Below, piece after piece: positions 47,701 to 51,724 of a DNA stretch of 64,000 nt; positions within the stretch are counted from its first letter, which is position 1, and each line of letters opens with the position of its first letter. This DNA comes from Metellina segmentata. Taxonomy: Eukaryota; Arthropoda; Arachnida; Araneae; Tetragnathidae. Below the pieces are notes generated by a model. That model was not told the DNA's origin and ran no database searches. It worked only from the letters and a program-made list of their open reading frames with translations. Where the stretch lies: positions 68,798,698 through 68,862,697 of the forward strand of contig OX375877.1 of the NCBI GenBank assembly GCA_947359465.1. Reading direction: 5' to 3'. Both the position numbers and the translations under genes were made by a program.

Positions 47701-48949
47701 GATTGTTACCTAAAAATATGATTTTCTTTAAATAAATAATTTTTTTAATTGAATATATGTTCAGCGGATTTGAAATCTGCTGAAAATTTTACACCAGCTT
47801 AATACCTTACATCACGGCGTTGCTCGTGGTATTGGTTTGCTGCACGGGCAACGCCGGGCTAGCCATTGGTGATAATAATTTAGTTTATTTACACAAACAC
47901 CTTAAGCTATAGATCTGACAGTTTTAGTTTTGTATCGGAAATTACGATCTATAAAAAATGCCACATTTGTATGACCAACTTTTTATCGCATCGAATTTAT
48001 TTATTTACCCATTTCAAAAATAATTATACCATAAGAAAGAGTACATTCTACGGTTTCCCGTGATGTTTTCAAATTTAAATGTGCTATATTCTTGTAAAAT
48101 AGAAATAAGCTATAGATATGACAGTCTTAACAAAAAAGTAAAACGAAAATTATTTTTTCCGTTTTCGCTTTGATTTCCCATTCAGACGATAAATCTTTAA
48201 ACTGAAGCCAAAGTTCTTTTTTCTATCTCCTAGACCGTTAAAGACAGTAAAAACTTCAATGGATTTGAAATCTGCGGAAAATTTCAGTTTAGATTGTTAC
48301 CTAAAAATATGATTTTCTTTAAATAAATAATTTTTTAATTGAATATATCTTCAACGGTTTTGAAATCTGCGTTAAATTTTACACCATATTTTTAACTTAC
48401 ACCACGAGCACGGGCAACGCCGGGCTAGCCACGCAGTGGCTAGTTATTAATATAGAGATTGTCAGCCCTTGGCCCTGCAAGCTTAACCTTTGTAAAATCA
48501 AATTTCCAAAGTTCACCTGGCTTCTCACCAGAGCTCCATTATAAAATACCCAAAAACCAAACCTGACAGCTTCCAACATTATTGTCTGTTTTCAAATGAA
48601 TGTCTTCTGGTACAAATTATTTTCACTGAAAATTTAAAATTTTTGCATTTGCATCACATTAATAAACTATGGAACAGGCGAGTGAAATCACCCCTAGTTT
48701 CAACAACTAGCTAGAAAATAAGATTGGTATATTTCCATTCCAGCATTGATGACATCACAATGGGGATCGCTGTTGAACTGGAGAATGCTGTCGTACCTTC
48801 TGATCCGCACTGTCCTCGTCCTTCCCAACGGATACTTCTATCGGAACATAGGCTTCTGCGGCCTGCGCATGCGCAAATCTACATCCTTCAACAACCTCAG
48901 AGACTGTGTGTACAACAGCAATTCAAGCAGCAACAGTCATCTGAAGTAA
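1298..48949 (+). CDS. TP53I11: TP53I11 (p53-inducible protein 11) homologue, six-exon gene
   Basis: The coding exons are 1298-1419, 28926-29019, 34469-34576, 41565-41670, 43218-43319 and 48744-48949, with all introns GT-AG and all phases compatible (2, 0, 0, 1, 1). The product is about 245 residues, against 189 in human; the extra length is at the N terminus (about 40 residues) and in a Ser/Asn-rich C-terminal tail. Residues 42-80 carry the family signature: KHS-x-x-[14 protein letters not shown], an acidic turn, and HRSKISQLLG. Hydrophobic segments near residues 92-112, 139-154, 160-180 and 192-206 suggest a multi-pass membrane protein. RFYGCASL (136-143) matches the vertebrate RLYGGALL region. 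In vertebrates the gene is p53-induced and linked to apoptosis; its biochemical activity is not known to me. Assignment is from recalled family sequence, not a search. Confidence 0.88.
1569..1855 (+). repeat. tRNA-derived SINE, copy 1
   Basis: The copy begins with a tRNA-like head (GCCGGCCAATCGG, then B box GGTTCGAATCC), followed by the shared body (GGTGTAGAGGCGG, GTTGGTGTGG, ATCTGACC, GGGATTGATCCCAGACCGTC) and a degenerate ATTACC-type tail. The A-box region is shortened. It lies just downstream of exon 1a. Confidence 0.75.
3014..3138 (+). other. Unassigned exon-like ORF
   Basis: After an acceptor-like CTACAG there is an ATG (3025) opening 38 codons ([20 protein letters not shown], then a basic/acidic stretch) to a good donor, GAG/GTACGA. 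The peptide looks helical and charged and has no family I can name. It would end in phase 0, so it cannot join TP53I11 exon 2 in frame. It may be a piece of an old transposable element. Confidence 0.2.
3806..4248. mobile_element. Harbinger-type MITE, copy 1
   Basis: Inverted ends are GGCCCGATGCACACATCCG on the left and CCGGATGTATGTACCGGGCC on the right, with subterminal GCACGTTGAAAAA in both arms. The centre is AT-rich (AATAATTAATAAATGG, CAGTAACGTC). It has no coding capacity. It is flanked by TAA and TTA, consistent with the TWA targets of PIF/Harbinger elements, though these two differ at one base. Confidence 0.75.
4299..4600 (+). repeat. tRNA-derived SINE, diverged copy
   Basis: A tRNA-like head (GGGCCGCGGTAACCCGG, B-box-like GCGAGTTTTAATCC) leads into the same body as the copies at 1569 and 8473 (TTGGCGTGGTGTGG, CATCTGACCGTGG, GATCTCGGACCGTTG). 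It is more diverged than the others and may be a related subfamily. Confidence 0.65.
4783..4820. repeat. (TA)n microsatellite
   Basis: An uninterrupted AT dinucleotide run of about 38 bp. Confidence 0.95.
5227..5712 (-). mobile_element. Non-autonomous Helitron (type 1), shortened
   Basis: Read on the minus strand it starts TCTATATATATAATTATC, then a CTTACGTGG-like segment, and ends CTAG followed by T. It shares the terminal domains with the copies at 18815 and 37493, including AGCAGAAGGGATTGTTTAC and the palindromic GCTTCGCTCGC segment, but is about 160 bp shorter. Its 5' end directly abuts the 3' CTAG of the next Helitron at 5713. Confidence 0.75.
5713..6638 (-). mobile_element. Non-autonomous Helitron (type 2)
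   Basis: On the minus strand it starts A/TCTCTAATATTATAAAATG and ends in ...ACGCCGGACTAG. It carries the family segments GGAACTTACAATAATGA, TTTGGCACACAGG and AACGGTTTTGAGATCTACGG, shared with the copies at 47247 and 57384. No RepHel coding frame is present. Confidence 0.65.
7628..8415 (+). pseudogene. Decayed hAT transposase with subterminal repeats
   Basis: Two adjacent frames (about 7820-7982 and 7987-8202) carry hAT-like motifs: a Phe/Arg-rich N-terminal part, then [30 protein letters not shown] and [15 protein letters not shown]. The last is the family's LLLSDAARYM-x-x-AG block. A stop between the frames and the short length make it a remnant. TGCAACTTT motifs recur on both sides (about 7639, 7758, 7792, 8341, 8383), like hAT subterminal binding sites. 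No terminal inverted repeats were placed. Confidence 0.55.
8473..8815 (+). repeat. tRNA-derived SINE, best-preserved copy
   Basis: This copy has the clearest RNA polymerase III promoter of the family: A box TGGTATAGTGTTTAAGG and B box GGTTCGAATCC within a tRNA-like head. The body (GGTGTAGAGGCGG, CCGAAAGTCCTCACG, CATCTGACCGTGG, GGGACTGATCCCGGACCGTC) and an ATTACCATT-type tail follow. It is a SINE head and not a tRNA gene because a long non-tRNA body follows and no acceptor stem closes. Confidence 0.85.
8816..8945 (+). repeat. SINE 3'-half, tandem to the full copy
   Basis: A second copy of only the 3' part of the SINE (from CATCTGACCGTGG through the CCGGATTGTCGTC segment to the ATTACC tail) follows the full copy directly. 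It could be a local duplication or a 5'-truncated insertion into the tail. Confidence 0.7.
8950..9216 (-). repeat. SINE copy in reverse orientation
   Basis: The same SINE body is found inverted (AACTTTCACACCACGCC, GTTCAGGTGACGAGG, and GGTGTTTGGTCGACC at the head). With the two + copies upstream it makes a head-to-tail plus inverted cluster of about 750 bp that could fold back on itself if transcribed. Confidence 0.65.
9558..9989. mobile_element. Harbinger-type MITE, copy 2
   Basis: The ends are GGGCCCGGTGCACATATCCGG and CCGGATGTGTGCGCCGAGCC with TAA on both sides. The arms carry TTTTTCAACGTGCGGCG and its complement, and the centre matches copy 1. Confidence 0.8.
9990..10314. mobile_element. 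Harbinger-type MITE, interrupted copy 3
   Basis: TAAGGCCCGG starts immediately after copy 2, then a SINE head fragment (10018-10083) intervenes, and the MITE continues from the AAATGGATTATAAATAATAA segment to GGATGCGTGCACCGTGCC. The left arm is mostly lost. The two MITEs therefore lie in tandem, separated by a single TAA. Confidence 0.6.
10018..10083 (-). repeat. SINE head fragment
   Basis: GGTGCACCAGCCGCCTCTAC through ACCGGTTGGTCGGCC is the reverse complement of the SINE head. It lies between two pieces of a Harbinger MITE (9990-10017 and 10084-10314). Confidence 0.6.
10315..11939 (+). other. Unique, moderately GC-rich segment; possible non-coding exon
   Basis: No protein family is recognisable. 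The base composition is more balanced than the surroundings between about 10400 and 11400. A strong donor-like TATCTAG/GTGAGT lies at 11353/11354, but the frame that would join TP53I11 exon 2 is closed by an upstream TAG with no ATG after it. A non-coding 5' exon is therefore possible but not supported further. Confidence 0.25.
12013..13065. mobile_element. Harbinger-type MITE inside the hAT, itself interrupted
   Basis: The ends are GGTACGGTGCACACATCCGG and CCGGATGTGTGCACCGGGCC with TTG and TTA flanks, consistent with a decayed TTA duplication. The related hAT copy at 40360-40385 supplies the empty site (ATCGACGAATTAAACGATCAA on the minus strand, one TTA). The MITE is interrupted by a 597-bp element at 12396-12992. 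Confidence 0.8.
12396..12992. mobile_element. MULE-like non-autonomous element with 10-bp target duplication
   Basis: The inverted ends start ACTAGCGCGTCTT and continue with TAGGAATGGCTCTTCGTTGC and GATTCTATTTTGGA. The terminal domain is tandemly duplicated at the left end (12396 and about 12474). The flanks are AATGTATCTC at 12386-12395 and 12993-13002, identical, and the uninterrupted MITE at 35305-35320 has this sequence once. The 10-bp duplication suggests a Mutator-like (MULE) origin. No transposase is encoded. Confidence 0.72.
13646..13696. repeat. (CA)n microsatellite
   Basis: A perfect CA run of about 51 bp just outside the right end of the hAT. Long His/Thr frames across it are artefacts. 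Confidence 0.95.
14450..14745 (+). repeat. tRNA-derived SINE copy
   Basis: A head with TCGGGCTAAGGTAGCACAG and B-box-like GGAGTTCGAGACTCG leads to the shared body (ATGGCATGG, GGGGTGCCAGCTCAG, GATTTATCTCGAACCG). It resembles the 4299 copy and may belong to the same subfamily. It abuts the 3' end of a hAT remnant. Confidence 0.65.
14731..15377 (-). pseudogene. hAT transposase fragment (ZBED5/GTF2IRD2-like)
   Basis: The minus strand frame 15066-15377 encodes [18 protein letters not shown] and [20 protein letters not shown]. These are hallmark blocks of the hAT lineage from which ZBED5 and GTF2IRD2-type sequences derive, including the D of STDGA. Stops follow in NFFQA and beyond, while recognisable tail sequence ([12 protein letters not shown]) persists to about 14950. 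CAGTTGTCGGCAAACTCATT at about 14728-14747 may be its 3' inverted repeat. The 5' side ends at 15377 in ACATCGATGT-rich DNA. Confidence 0.7.
15540..16796. repeat. 144-bp tandem array with ACATCGATGT palindromes
   Basis: About eight copies of a 144-bp unit start near 15607, 15751, 15894, 16039, 16183, 16328, 16472 and 16637, with a further half unit at 16781. Spacings are 144, 143, 145, 144, 145, 144, 165 and 144. The 165-bp unit has an internal 21-bp duplication. Units alternate between GGCGATGTATTATC and GGCGAACATTATC at one site, giving a dimeric pattern. Because 144 is a multiple of three, long open frames run through the array; they are not genes. The edge reads GCGACATCGA with CATCCCTA, resembling hAT termini. 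Confidence 0.92.
16924..16930 (+). promoter_or_regulatory. TATA-like box upstream of candidate exon 1b
   Basis: TATAAAA lies in a locally GC-richer stretch (about 16900-17300) after the end of the 144-bp repeat array. An initiator-like TCAGT occurs at 16980, which is farther away than usual for a TATA-directed start, so start-site use is uncertain. The leader would include short upstream ORFs, one at about 17047 with a good start context (AACAATGG). Confidence 0.35.
17272..17303 (+). CDS. TP53I11: Candidate alternative first coding exon 1b of TP53I11
   Basis: ATG opens a short peptide, [10 protein letters not shown], followed by two bases and a GTGAGT donor. The two leftover bases (GT) plus the first base of exon 2 give Val, so the frame runs straight into KHSSGDL. 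The resulting N terminus ([11 protein letters not shown] then KHSS) has about the length and the KK-x-x-x-KHS look of the vertebrate protein, which begins shortly before MKKHSQTDL. An alternative donor two bases earlier (GAG/GTGTGA) would break the frame. A leader with a TATA-like box precedes it. No transcript evidence is available. Confidence 0.5.
17400..17901. mobile_element. hAT-type MITE
   Basis: The ends are CAGGCCTCGAAATAGATTTT and GGGTATTTCGAGCCCTG, with GGTGCACCTA motifs inside both arms. The flanks are GTTTTGTC and GTTTAGTC, an 8-bp target duplication with one mismatch. The terminal CAGGGCTCGAAATA is shared with the hAT copies at 11948 and 38884. No open transposase is present. The element lies about 100 bp after candidate exon 1b. 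Confidence 0.75.
18262..18455 (-). repeat. SINE copy, truncated, reverse orientation
   Basis: The inverted body segment is recognisable by GACGACGGTCCGGGTTCAAT, CAGTCAGATGACGAG and GAGCTGGCACCCCACTC. The tRNA-like head is missing. Confidence 0.65.
18815..19465 (+). mobile_element. Non-autonomous Helitron (type 1), full copy
   Basis: A/TCTATATATATAATTCTC with CTTACGTGGCACGC forms the 5' end, and CCCACTAG/T the 3' end, as expected for insertion between A and T without target duplication. Near the 3' end the palindrome GAGGATTGCGAAGCAATCCTC (19403-19423) can form a hairpin. The length is 651 bp. The inverted copy at 37493-38136 (644 bp) matches along its whole length. No protein is encoded. Confidence 0.85.
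20130..20335 (+). repeat. SINE copy, 5'-truncated
   Basis: The body segment (GTTCTCACGTTGGGTTGGTG, GGGGTGCCAGCTCAG, GGGATTGATCCCGGACCGTC) and the ATTACCTTACC tail are present without the tRNA head. It is followed at once by a Harbinger transposase fragment on the other strand. Confidence 0.7.
20333..20665 (-). pseudogene. PIF/Harbinger transposase N-terminal fragment
   Basis: The minus strand frame encodes [20 protein letters not shown], then [20 protein letters not shown] and SFDELM. This is the N-terminal block of Harbinger nucleases (W-V-x-P, then L-x-x-x-P-x-x-F-x-x-Y-x-R-M). The catalytic DDE domain is absent, and a SINE tail begins exactly where the frame ends. It may be from the same superfamily that mobilised the GGCCCGG MITEs, but the terminal repeats cannot be compared here. 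Confidence 0.65.
20666..24976. other. Intron 1 segment without recognisable genes
   Basis: Mostly AT-rich sequence. An ATG in good context at 21381 opens a 71-codon frame ([20 protein letters not shown] at its start) after a GC-balanced leader. It has no recognised family and no donor in the phase needed by TP53I11 exon 2. At about 21960-22025 a short tandem repeat of ATAATCGACTTGGC occurs. Nothing else can be supported. Confidence 0.35.
24977..25346. mobile_element. TTAA-flanked (piggyBac-like) non-autonomous element
   Basis: TTAA lies on both sides (24973-24976 and 25347-25350). The ends are CCATTAGACTACGG and its near complement CCGTAGTCAAAAGG, 12 of 14 matching. The interior is a 63-bp tandem array. 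A relative at 63520-63580 ends with the same TTAGACTACGGCC and CCTTTAG before TTAA. TTAA target plus CC-starting ends suggests the piggyBac superfamily; no transposase is encoded. Confidence 0.6.
24980..25300. repeat. 63-bp tandem array, five units
   Basis: The unit reads TTAGACTACGGCCGTTGCAG followed by CAGTTGTGCCTTGAAAGTTA and AAGAATCGCGCCAAGAAAG. One base alternates along the array (GTTATAAG, GTTAAAAG, GTTATAAG, GTTAAAAG, GTTACAAG), so the repeat is organised as dimers of 126 bp. The unit includes the element's own terminal sequence. The 109-residue open frame across it only reflects the 21-codon period. Confidence 0.92.
25424..26824. repeat. Pair of about 115-bp direct repeats
   Basis: CATTGATCTTAAATCAACTG through TTGGTCTCGTATTTTT occurs at about 25430-25540 and again at about 26717-26824 with few differences. 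The intervening 1.18 kb holds a tRNA-like SINE but no coding region. It may be a duplicated segment or two copies of an unnamed repeat. Confidence 0.7.
25572..25780 (+). repeat. Second tRNA-derived SINE type
   Basis: GGCTCATTGGGTATGCGCAC followed by GTTCGATTCCC has the spacing of A and B boxes in a tRNA-like head (about 25572-25650). An unrelated tail region follows (TTTGGCACAGCAAAACC). The body differs from the main SINE of this window. No closing acceptor stem is seen, so it is probably not a functional tRNA gene. Confidence 0.4.
27340..27777 (-). other. Unassigned 145-codon ORF in a GC-richer patch
   Basis: An open frame of 145 codons in a patch with clearly higher GC than its surroundings. 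The peptide is basic (many Arg, His, Thr) with no motif I recognise. It may be a fragment of a transposable element or chance, since the opposite strand is also open for 72 codons (27425-27643). Confidence 0.2.
27932..28440. repeat. 18-bp minisatellite A (TAATTACCAATGGATAAA)
   Basis: About 17 good units of TAATTACCAATGGATAAA to about 28240, then degenerate units to 28440. Three variants occur (TAATTACCAA, TACTTACCAA, TAATTACCGA) and a five-unit, 90-bp pattern appears twice in succession. Open frames on the minus strand with repeated LSIGNY are artefacts of the 18-bp period. It lies in intron 1, about 490 bp before exon 2. Confidence 0.95.
28926..29019 (+). CDS. TP53I11: TP53I11 exon 2 (conserved signature exon)
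   Basis: The exon has a pyrimidine-rich acceptor (TTTTCCAG) and donor AAG/GTAAGA. It contributes one base to a split codon and then 31 codons. It encodes the most conserved part of the family: [20 protein letters not shown], then [11 protein letters not shown]. The exon lies between two different 18-bp minisatellites, one ending about 490 bp upstream and one starting about 140 bp downstream. Confidence 0.92.
29159..29582. repeat. 18-bp minisatellite B (ATATCGTCATTGATGGAT)
   Basis: About 23 units of ATATCGTCATTGATGGAT with C/T variation (TCGTCATTG or TCGTTATTG). The first half is mostly the C type and the second mostly the T type. Repeated MDISSL or MTIYPS frames are artefacts. It lies in intron 2, about 140 bp after exon 2. 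Confidence 0.95.
29891..30205 (-). pseudogene. Non-LTR retrotransposon (LINE) C-terminal fragment
   Basis: The frame encodes [12 protein letters not shown], then [40 protein letters not shown] and PLCRGC. This is the region after the RNase H domain in Jockey/I-type LINE polyproteins: LSR-K-x-[LI]-R, GLLTGHC, RHLHLMG, and a C-x-x-C. Further decayed tail sequence may continue to about 29700. No reverse transcriptase domain is present. Confidence 0.65.
30210..31318. other. Intron 2 segment, A-rich, no gene seen
   Basis: Mostly A-rich sequence with runs of AAAACGAAAA type. No repeat family or coding region can be named. Confidence 0.4.
31319..31888 (+). pseudogene. Internally deleted Tc1-like element with C-terminal transposase remnant
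   Basis: The inverted ends are TACTACCCTACAATAATGGA and, on the right, TCATTACTGTAGGGTGGTGTA. The + strand encodes the end of a Tc1 transposase: [16 protein letters not shown] (second catalytic D in QDEN), then [14 protein letters not shown] with the third acidic residue, and [20 protein letters not shown] before a stop. The DNA-binding and first catalytic regions are missing, and a stop interrupts after GELE. Confidence 0.75.
32659..32705. repeat. (TA)n microsatellite
   Basis: An uninterrupted TA run of about 47 bp in intron 2. Confidence 0.95.
33826..33854. repeat. (AAAT)n microsatellite
   Basis: A short AAAT/AATA tetranucleotide run of about seven units in intron 2. Confidence 0.85.
34469..34576 (+). 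CDS. TP53I11: TP53I11 exon 3
   Basis: The exon is 108 bp, 36 codons, in phase 0 at both ends, with acceptor TTTTTTGCAG and donor AAC/GTAAGT. It encodes [15 protein letters not shown], matching the family's ISQVLG start, then an aromatic stretch and the first probable membrane segment ([15 protein letters not shown]). Longer open frames that overlap this exon in other phases are shadows. Confidence 0.92.
34931..35359. mobile_element. Harbinger-type MITE, best copy
   Basis: The ends are GGCCCGGTGCATACATCCGA and CCGGATGTGTGAACCGGGCC with TAA on both sides. It contains TCTAATGTATCTCAGACCGC uninterrupted, which is the empty site for the MULE-like insertion at 12396. It lies about 350 bp after exon 3. 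Confidence 0.85.
36545..37328. mobile_element. Nested pogo-like element (CAGT ends)
   Basis: The left end CAGTGAGTAACGGCTATATG and the right end CCATATAATCGATACTGACTG are inverted repeats with TA on both sides. Subterminal TGGTCACCCCG and TATATAGTCA motifs recur. It contains a Tc1 fragment at 36925-37140. Confidence 0.65.
36925..37140 (-). pseudogene. Tc1-like transposase fragment
   Basis: The minus strand encodes [20 protein letters not shown] and [20 protein letters not shown], the region around the first catalytic Asp (SDES) of a Tc1 transposase. Only this central piece is present, so it was probably carried in or inserted before decay. Confidence 0.65.
37493..38136 (-). mobile_element. 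Non-autonomous Helitron (type 1), full copy
   Basis: On the minus strand it starts A/TCTATATATATAATTCTC and ends CCCCCTAG/T. It matches the 18815 copy end to end, including the CTTCGCTCGC palindromes near the 3' end. It is inserted in the right arm of the pogo-like element. Confidence 0.85.
39391..40255 (+). mobile_element. Internally deleted Tc1-like element with perfect 28-bp TIRs
   Basis: The first 28 bases (starting CACAGTCCAGTCACATTAAT) and the last 28 are exact inverted repeats, and TA flanks both ends. At 865 bp it is shorter than a full Tc1. The exact ends suggest a fairly recent insertion. It sits in the hAT element at 38884-40431. Confidence 0.92.
39530..40159 (+). pseudogene. Truncated Tc1-like transposase
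   Basis: From ATG at 39530 ([20 protein letters not shown]) the frame runs about 209 codons and contains the paired helix-turn-helix region, the basic linker ([19 protein letters not shown]) and the first catalytic Asp ([10 protein letters not shown]). It ends soon after [15 protein letters not shown]. The second and third catalytic residues are lost in an internal deletion; only the typical tail (AKGGYSG) remains before the right TIR. It may still bind the TIRs but cannot cut. Confidence 0.85.
40685..41375. repeat. 138-bp tandem array, five units, upstream of exon 4
   Basis: Five units start at 40685, 40823, 40961, 41099 and 41237, all exactly 138 bp apart and over 95% alike by eye. Each contains TCTCTTCAAGTTCCTTTCTT then GCAG/A, a pyrimidine tract plus AG that looks like a 3' splice site (the first unit has CCTACAG). 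Two sites vary together in some units (CCTTGC or CCATGC, GCAGTTT or GCAATTT). It ends about 190 bp before exon 4. Confidence 0.95.
41565..41670 (+). CDS. TP53I11: TP53I11 exon 4
   Basis: The exon is 106 bp with acceptor TTCTATACAG and donor TTGG/GTAAGA, and ends in phase 1. It completes the first membrane segment ([12 protein letters not shown]), then an acidic loop ([10 protein letters not shown]) and RFYGCASL, which aligns with RLYGGALL in vertebrate TP53I11. The acidic loop is longer and more charged than I recall for the human protein. The acceptor lies about 190 bp after a five-copy 138-bp tandem repeat. Confidence 0.9.
42765..43047. mobile_element. Harbinger-type MITE, short copy
   Basis: The ends are GGCCCGGTGCACACATCCGA and CCGGATGTGTGCACCGGGC with TTA on both sides. 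An internal deletion in the right half makes it shorter than the others. It lies in intron 4, close to exon 5. Confidence 0.82.
43218..43319 (+). CDS. TP53I11: TP53I11 exon 5
   Basis: The exon is 102 bp (two bases, 33 codons, one base), with acceptor TCTTTTGCAG and donor CTTG/GTGAGC. It encodes [20 protein letters not shown] and then [13 protein letters not shown], two hydrophobic segments either side of a short charged turn. The order and spacing match the family's SLIMWNALYTAEK...RWTLL region. A Harbinger MITE ends about 170 bp upstream. Confidence 0.9.
43320..46095. other. Intron 5, first part: AT-rich, one tandem duplication
   Basis: No gene is seen. A 149-bp unit occurs twice in tandem at about 45335-45483 and 45484-45632 (shared AATCTATTCA, CATCCAGTCCATTA, AAAAGTGCATAATTAAATAA). 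The rest is plain AT-rich intron sequence. Confidence 0.5.
46096..48443. mobile_element. Helitron mosaic in intron 5
   Basis: At least three pieces are visible. A minus-strand 3' end (CTAG at 46096 with an AACCCCCGGGG segment) begins the block. A + strand type-2 Helitron starts at about 47247 (TCTAATAATATTAAAGGAAG) and its family 3' segment (GGGCAACGCCGGGCTAGCCA) occurs at 47858. A second 3' end with the hairpin GGCTAGCCACGCAGTGGCTAG/T ends at 48443. Internal segments repeat (46441 with 47144; 46741 with 47961; 47640 with 48235). No RepHel coding region is present. Confidence 0.6.
48744..48949 (+). CDS. TP53I11: TP53I11 exon 6 (terminal coding exon)
   Basis: The acceptor is TTCCATTCCAG. The first two bases complete a split Ala codon, followed by 67 codons and a TAA stop. 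The start ([20 protein letters not shown]) corresponds to the last membrane segment of the family. The end ([15 protein letters not shown] and a Ser/Asn run to HLK) is an extension I do not recall in vertebrates. An overlapping 83-residue frame at 48724-48975 is a shadow. Confidence 0.88.
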
Positions 48950-51345
48950 AAGACCTTTATGTTGAATCCATTTGATGTCCCAGTACTTGTGTCCAGCGAT
49001 AAGTATGTTCAGTTGTTGTATACTCCACTAGTTCTTCCGTCATACCAAAGAACGTGCTGCACGGATTCAAATACCAACAGACATAAGTACTTGAAAAATC
49101 AAAATTAAGAGCTCTTAAAGTAAATTATGAACTAAATCGTAATTCAAACATTGCAATTTCTTTAAATAGCATGATCCAGAAAGCATAAAAACAAATTGTT
49201 TCCTCACTGGGGCAGACTGGTTGGGGATGCTGTGGAAAACTCGATGTGGGCTGATATATTCAAGAGCTGAATGACCAGACATATCTGAAGCTGCCGGAAG
49301 ATTACGATATTGTTATAATTTTCCAATCTCATAAAACATGAAAAAATGATCCGATCTGGCACATTACTGCTCTGTTATTGATAAATAAAAATTGAAATCG
49401 AATTAATCAACTAAATAAAAATTAACACAACTCGATCCATAATTTTTAAAAAATGAAAAACAAAATTAATTTTTTTTTATATGGGTTGGTTAAAAGTTTC
49501 CCAGAAACCTTAAAAAGGCAGTCAACTTAATTTTTCACAAGTTGTTGGTCATTCAAATTTATTAAATATCTCACAACGATTAATTTTTTAAGTAAACATA
49601 TTTATAGGGAAATTTTATGTATTATAGGCAGTATATTATATTATATTATATTATACATGGGAATGTTACTAATTTAAAAGCATTTTTTAATTTCACATTT
49701 TCTGTTGAATAATTTTATATAAATAATACTATTAAAACTTGGTCATACACATACCCACTTGAACTGTATTTATAATTGTACCCATATATGAAGATACTGA
49801 TGTCAAAGGGCACTTTTACTTTATGTAATGTATTAATTTCCTTTTAAAAGTACACCAAGAACTCTGCTAACTTAAGAAATAAATTCTTAGGAAATCTTTT
49901 GTAATTGGATTGTGTACTTAGATTCATTATTTTTGGGGAATAATTATAGAGCAAATAGAGAATTAATAAATGTAAATACAACAAATTTTATAGAATTGTC
50001 TGAACTTTATGCTAAAGTAAGTTTACTTGATAAAACTTTTCACTCAAACAAACTTTAATGAATCATACTTTGAATTATGGCCTTTATTAAAAAATATTTT
50101 GTGGATGTTTCAGTTTGTTGTATAACTTGATATCTGATCAATTATGAAGTCCATTTTAGCCTCAAGATATTTTGAAAATGTTTTCTCAGCATTCTCAATG
50201 AAATAAAAACAAAATTAAAATTAAAAAATGGTGTGCATTAAGAGCTTAACTTGAAAATTTAAATAAAAGTACTTATCACTGAAATTTAGATATATAATTA
50301 TTTATGAGTCTTAAGAGTTTGTCGAATGTTCGCACAAAACTGACCCTCTAAATGTCAAACACATAATGTATCATCATGAATATCCCACTTAAATGAATAC
50401 TCTTTATCTATTTTCATAATCATATTGCTTCAGCCAAAACTTGTTATGTGAATATTAATGTGATATTTGGGTAGCAGTACTCTATTTTGTGTCACAATTA
50501 TGAGATAATTTTGTTTCAATAAACTTTGTATCAATTTTCTATATATTTGCGTTTTTGAGCAAAACATTCTACTTTTGAGTTTAATTTTGTTCTAAAACAT
50601 GTGTTGTGATGTTCTTGCTTGGTGTTGTTTTCGCGTACTGTTAGCTGTGTTGGTAGTACCTTTCAAGCATGAATTTATCATGTATTCCAAACCTCATTTA
50701 AGTATATAAGTGTATAATTATATATTCTCATAAGTATATTAATAAAAGTCTATGTATTGATCTCCTAGTTATCGATTTCATTGTTATAGTGAAGTTACTT
50801 TTACAAAGTAGCAGCAATAATTCATTTTCCCTATGATATTGAAAAAGAAATGTTTGCTTGTATTTCTAATTCAAAAACGAATGGAGATTAGGATTTTGTG
50901 AAATATGTGTAAATTGCATCAATTCAAAAGAAATACATGCAATATTTGTTACAAAATATATTCATACTTGAAATGTTGATAGTTCAATAAATGTTTGTCT
51001 AGTCTAAACATCGGCAATTTGAGTTCGGATATACTGCATTGAATCATTCTTTTCTAATTTGAACTAAACACTTTAATTGTATTATAAAAACAAATTTTGC
51101 AGAAGTGTTTTTTTAAGAGATTTTTGTTTAAACAAATTTGTTTGCCTAAAATTCACTAATTACGTTTAGTAGACCAGTATGTTTATTTTATTAATAATTC
51201 CATGTGATAGAAAATAGATGGTTTATGAAACTGCTTCTGTTTTAAAAATGCAAGCGCAATATGCGTTTTCGAGGACACATTTTCCTAAATGTACAATTAC
51301 ATGCATTTGTGATGAAGTTTTTGGCTGTACTGTGAAATAAATGTA
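48950..51345 (+). other. TP53I11: TP53I11 3' UTR with alternative poly(A) signals
   Basis: After the stop codon there is AT-rich, non-coding, largely repeat-free sequence. AATAAA occurs at 50518, 50741, 50986 and 51336. The signals at 50986 and 51336 are each followed by GT-rich sequence that resembles a downstream element. A 3' UTR of roughly 1.6-2.4 kb is therefore plausible. The actual cleavage site cannot be decided from sequence alone. Confidence 0.5.
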
Positions 51346-51724
51346 CCTTTCTTGTTCACGTCTGTTGTTTTTATTTAAAAGTCTTATTTAATTATATTTA
51401 AAATGCTTTAAGATATTGTTAGCAGTCTATTTTAAAAGCGTCTTTTGTTTTATTAGAACTATAGGACTGAATGTAACACAAATTAATCACATAAAACCTA
51501 CTAGTAAATCAAGAATAATGCTCTATTAGTGTGGATTTGTGTCTGATTTGCTTTAGACTCCTACACTTAACTTTGCAAGTTCATCATTCAGTTAGGATTC
51601 CACATACCATTATTCTTCATTTGTTTCTCAATACCATAAGAAGAAAGAGAAGAATAGATGAGTAACATAGTAAATGAATACAATCACTTTCATTGAAACC
51701 TAAAATGAATAAAACAAATTCATC

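Noticed and set aside
48724..48975. 83-codon frame over exon 6
   Set aside because: Out of phase with the TP53I11 frame, which keeps the family pattern and the phase of exon 5.
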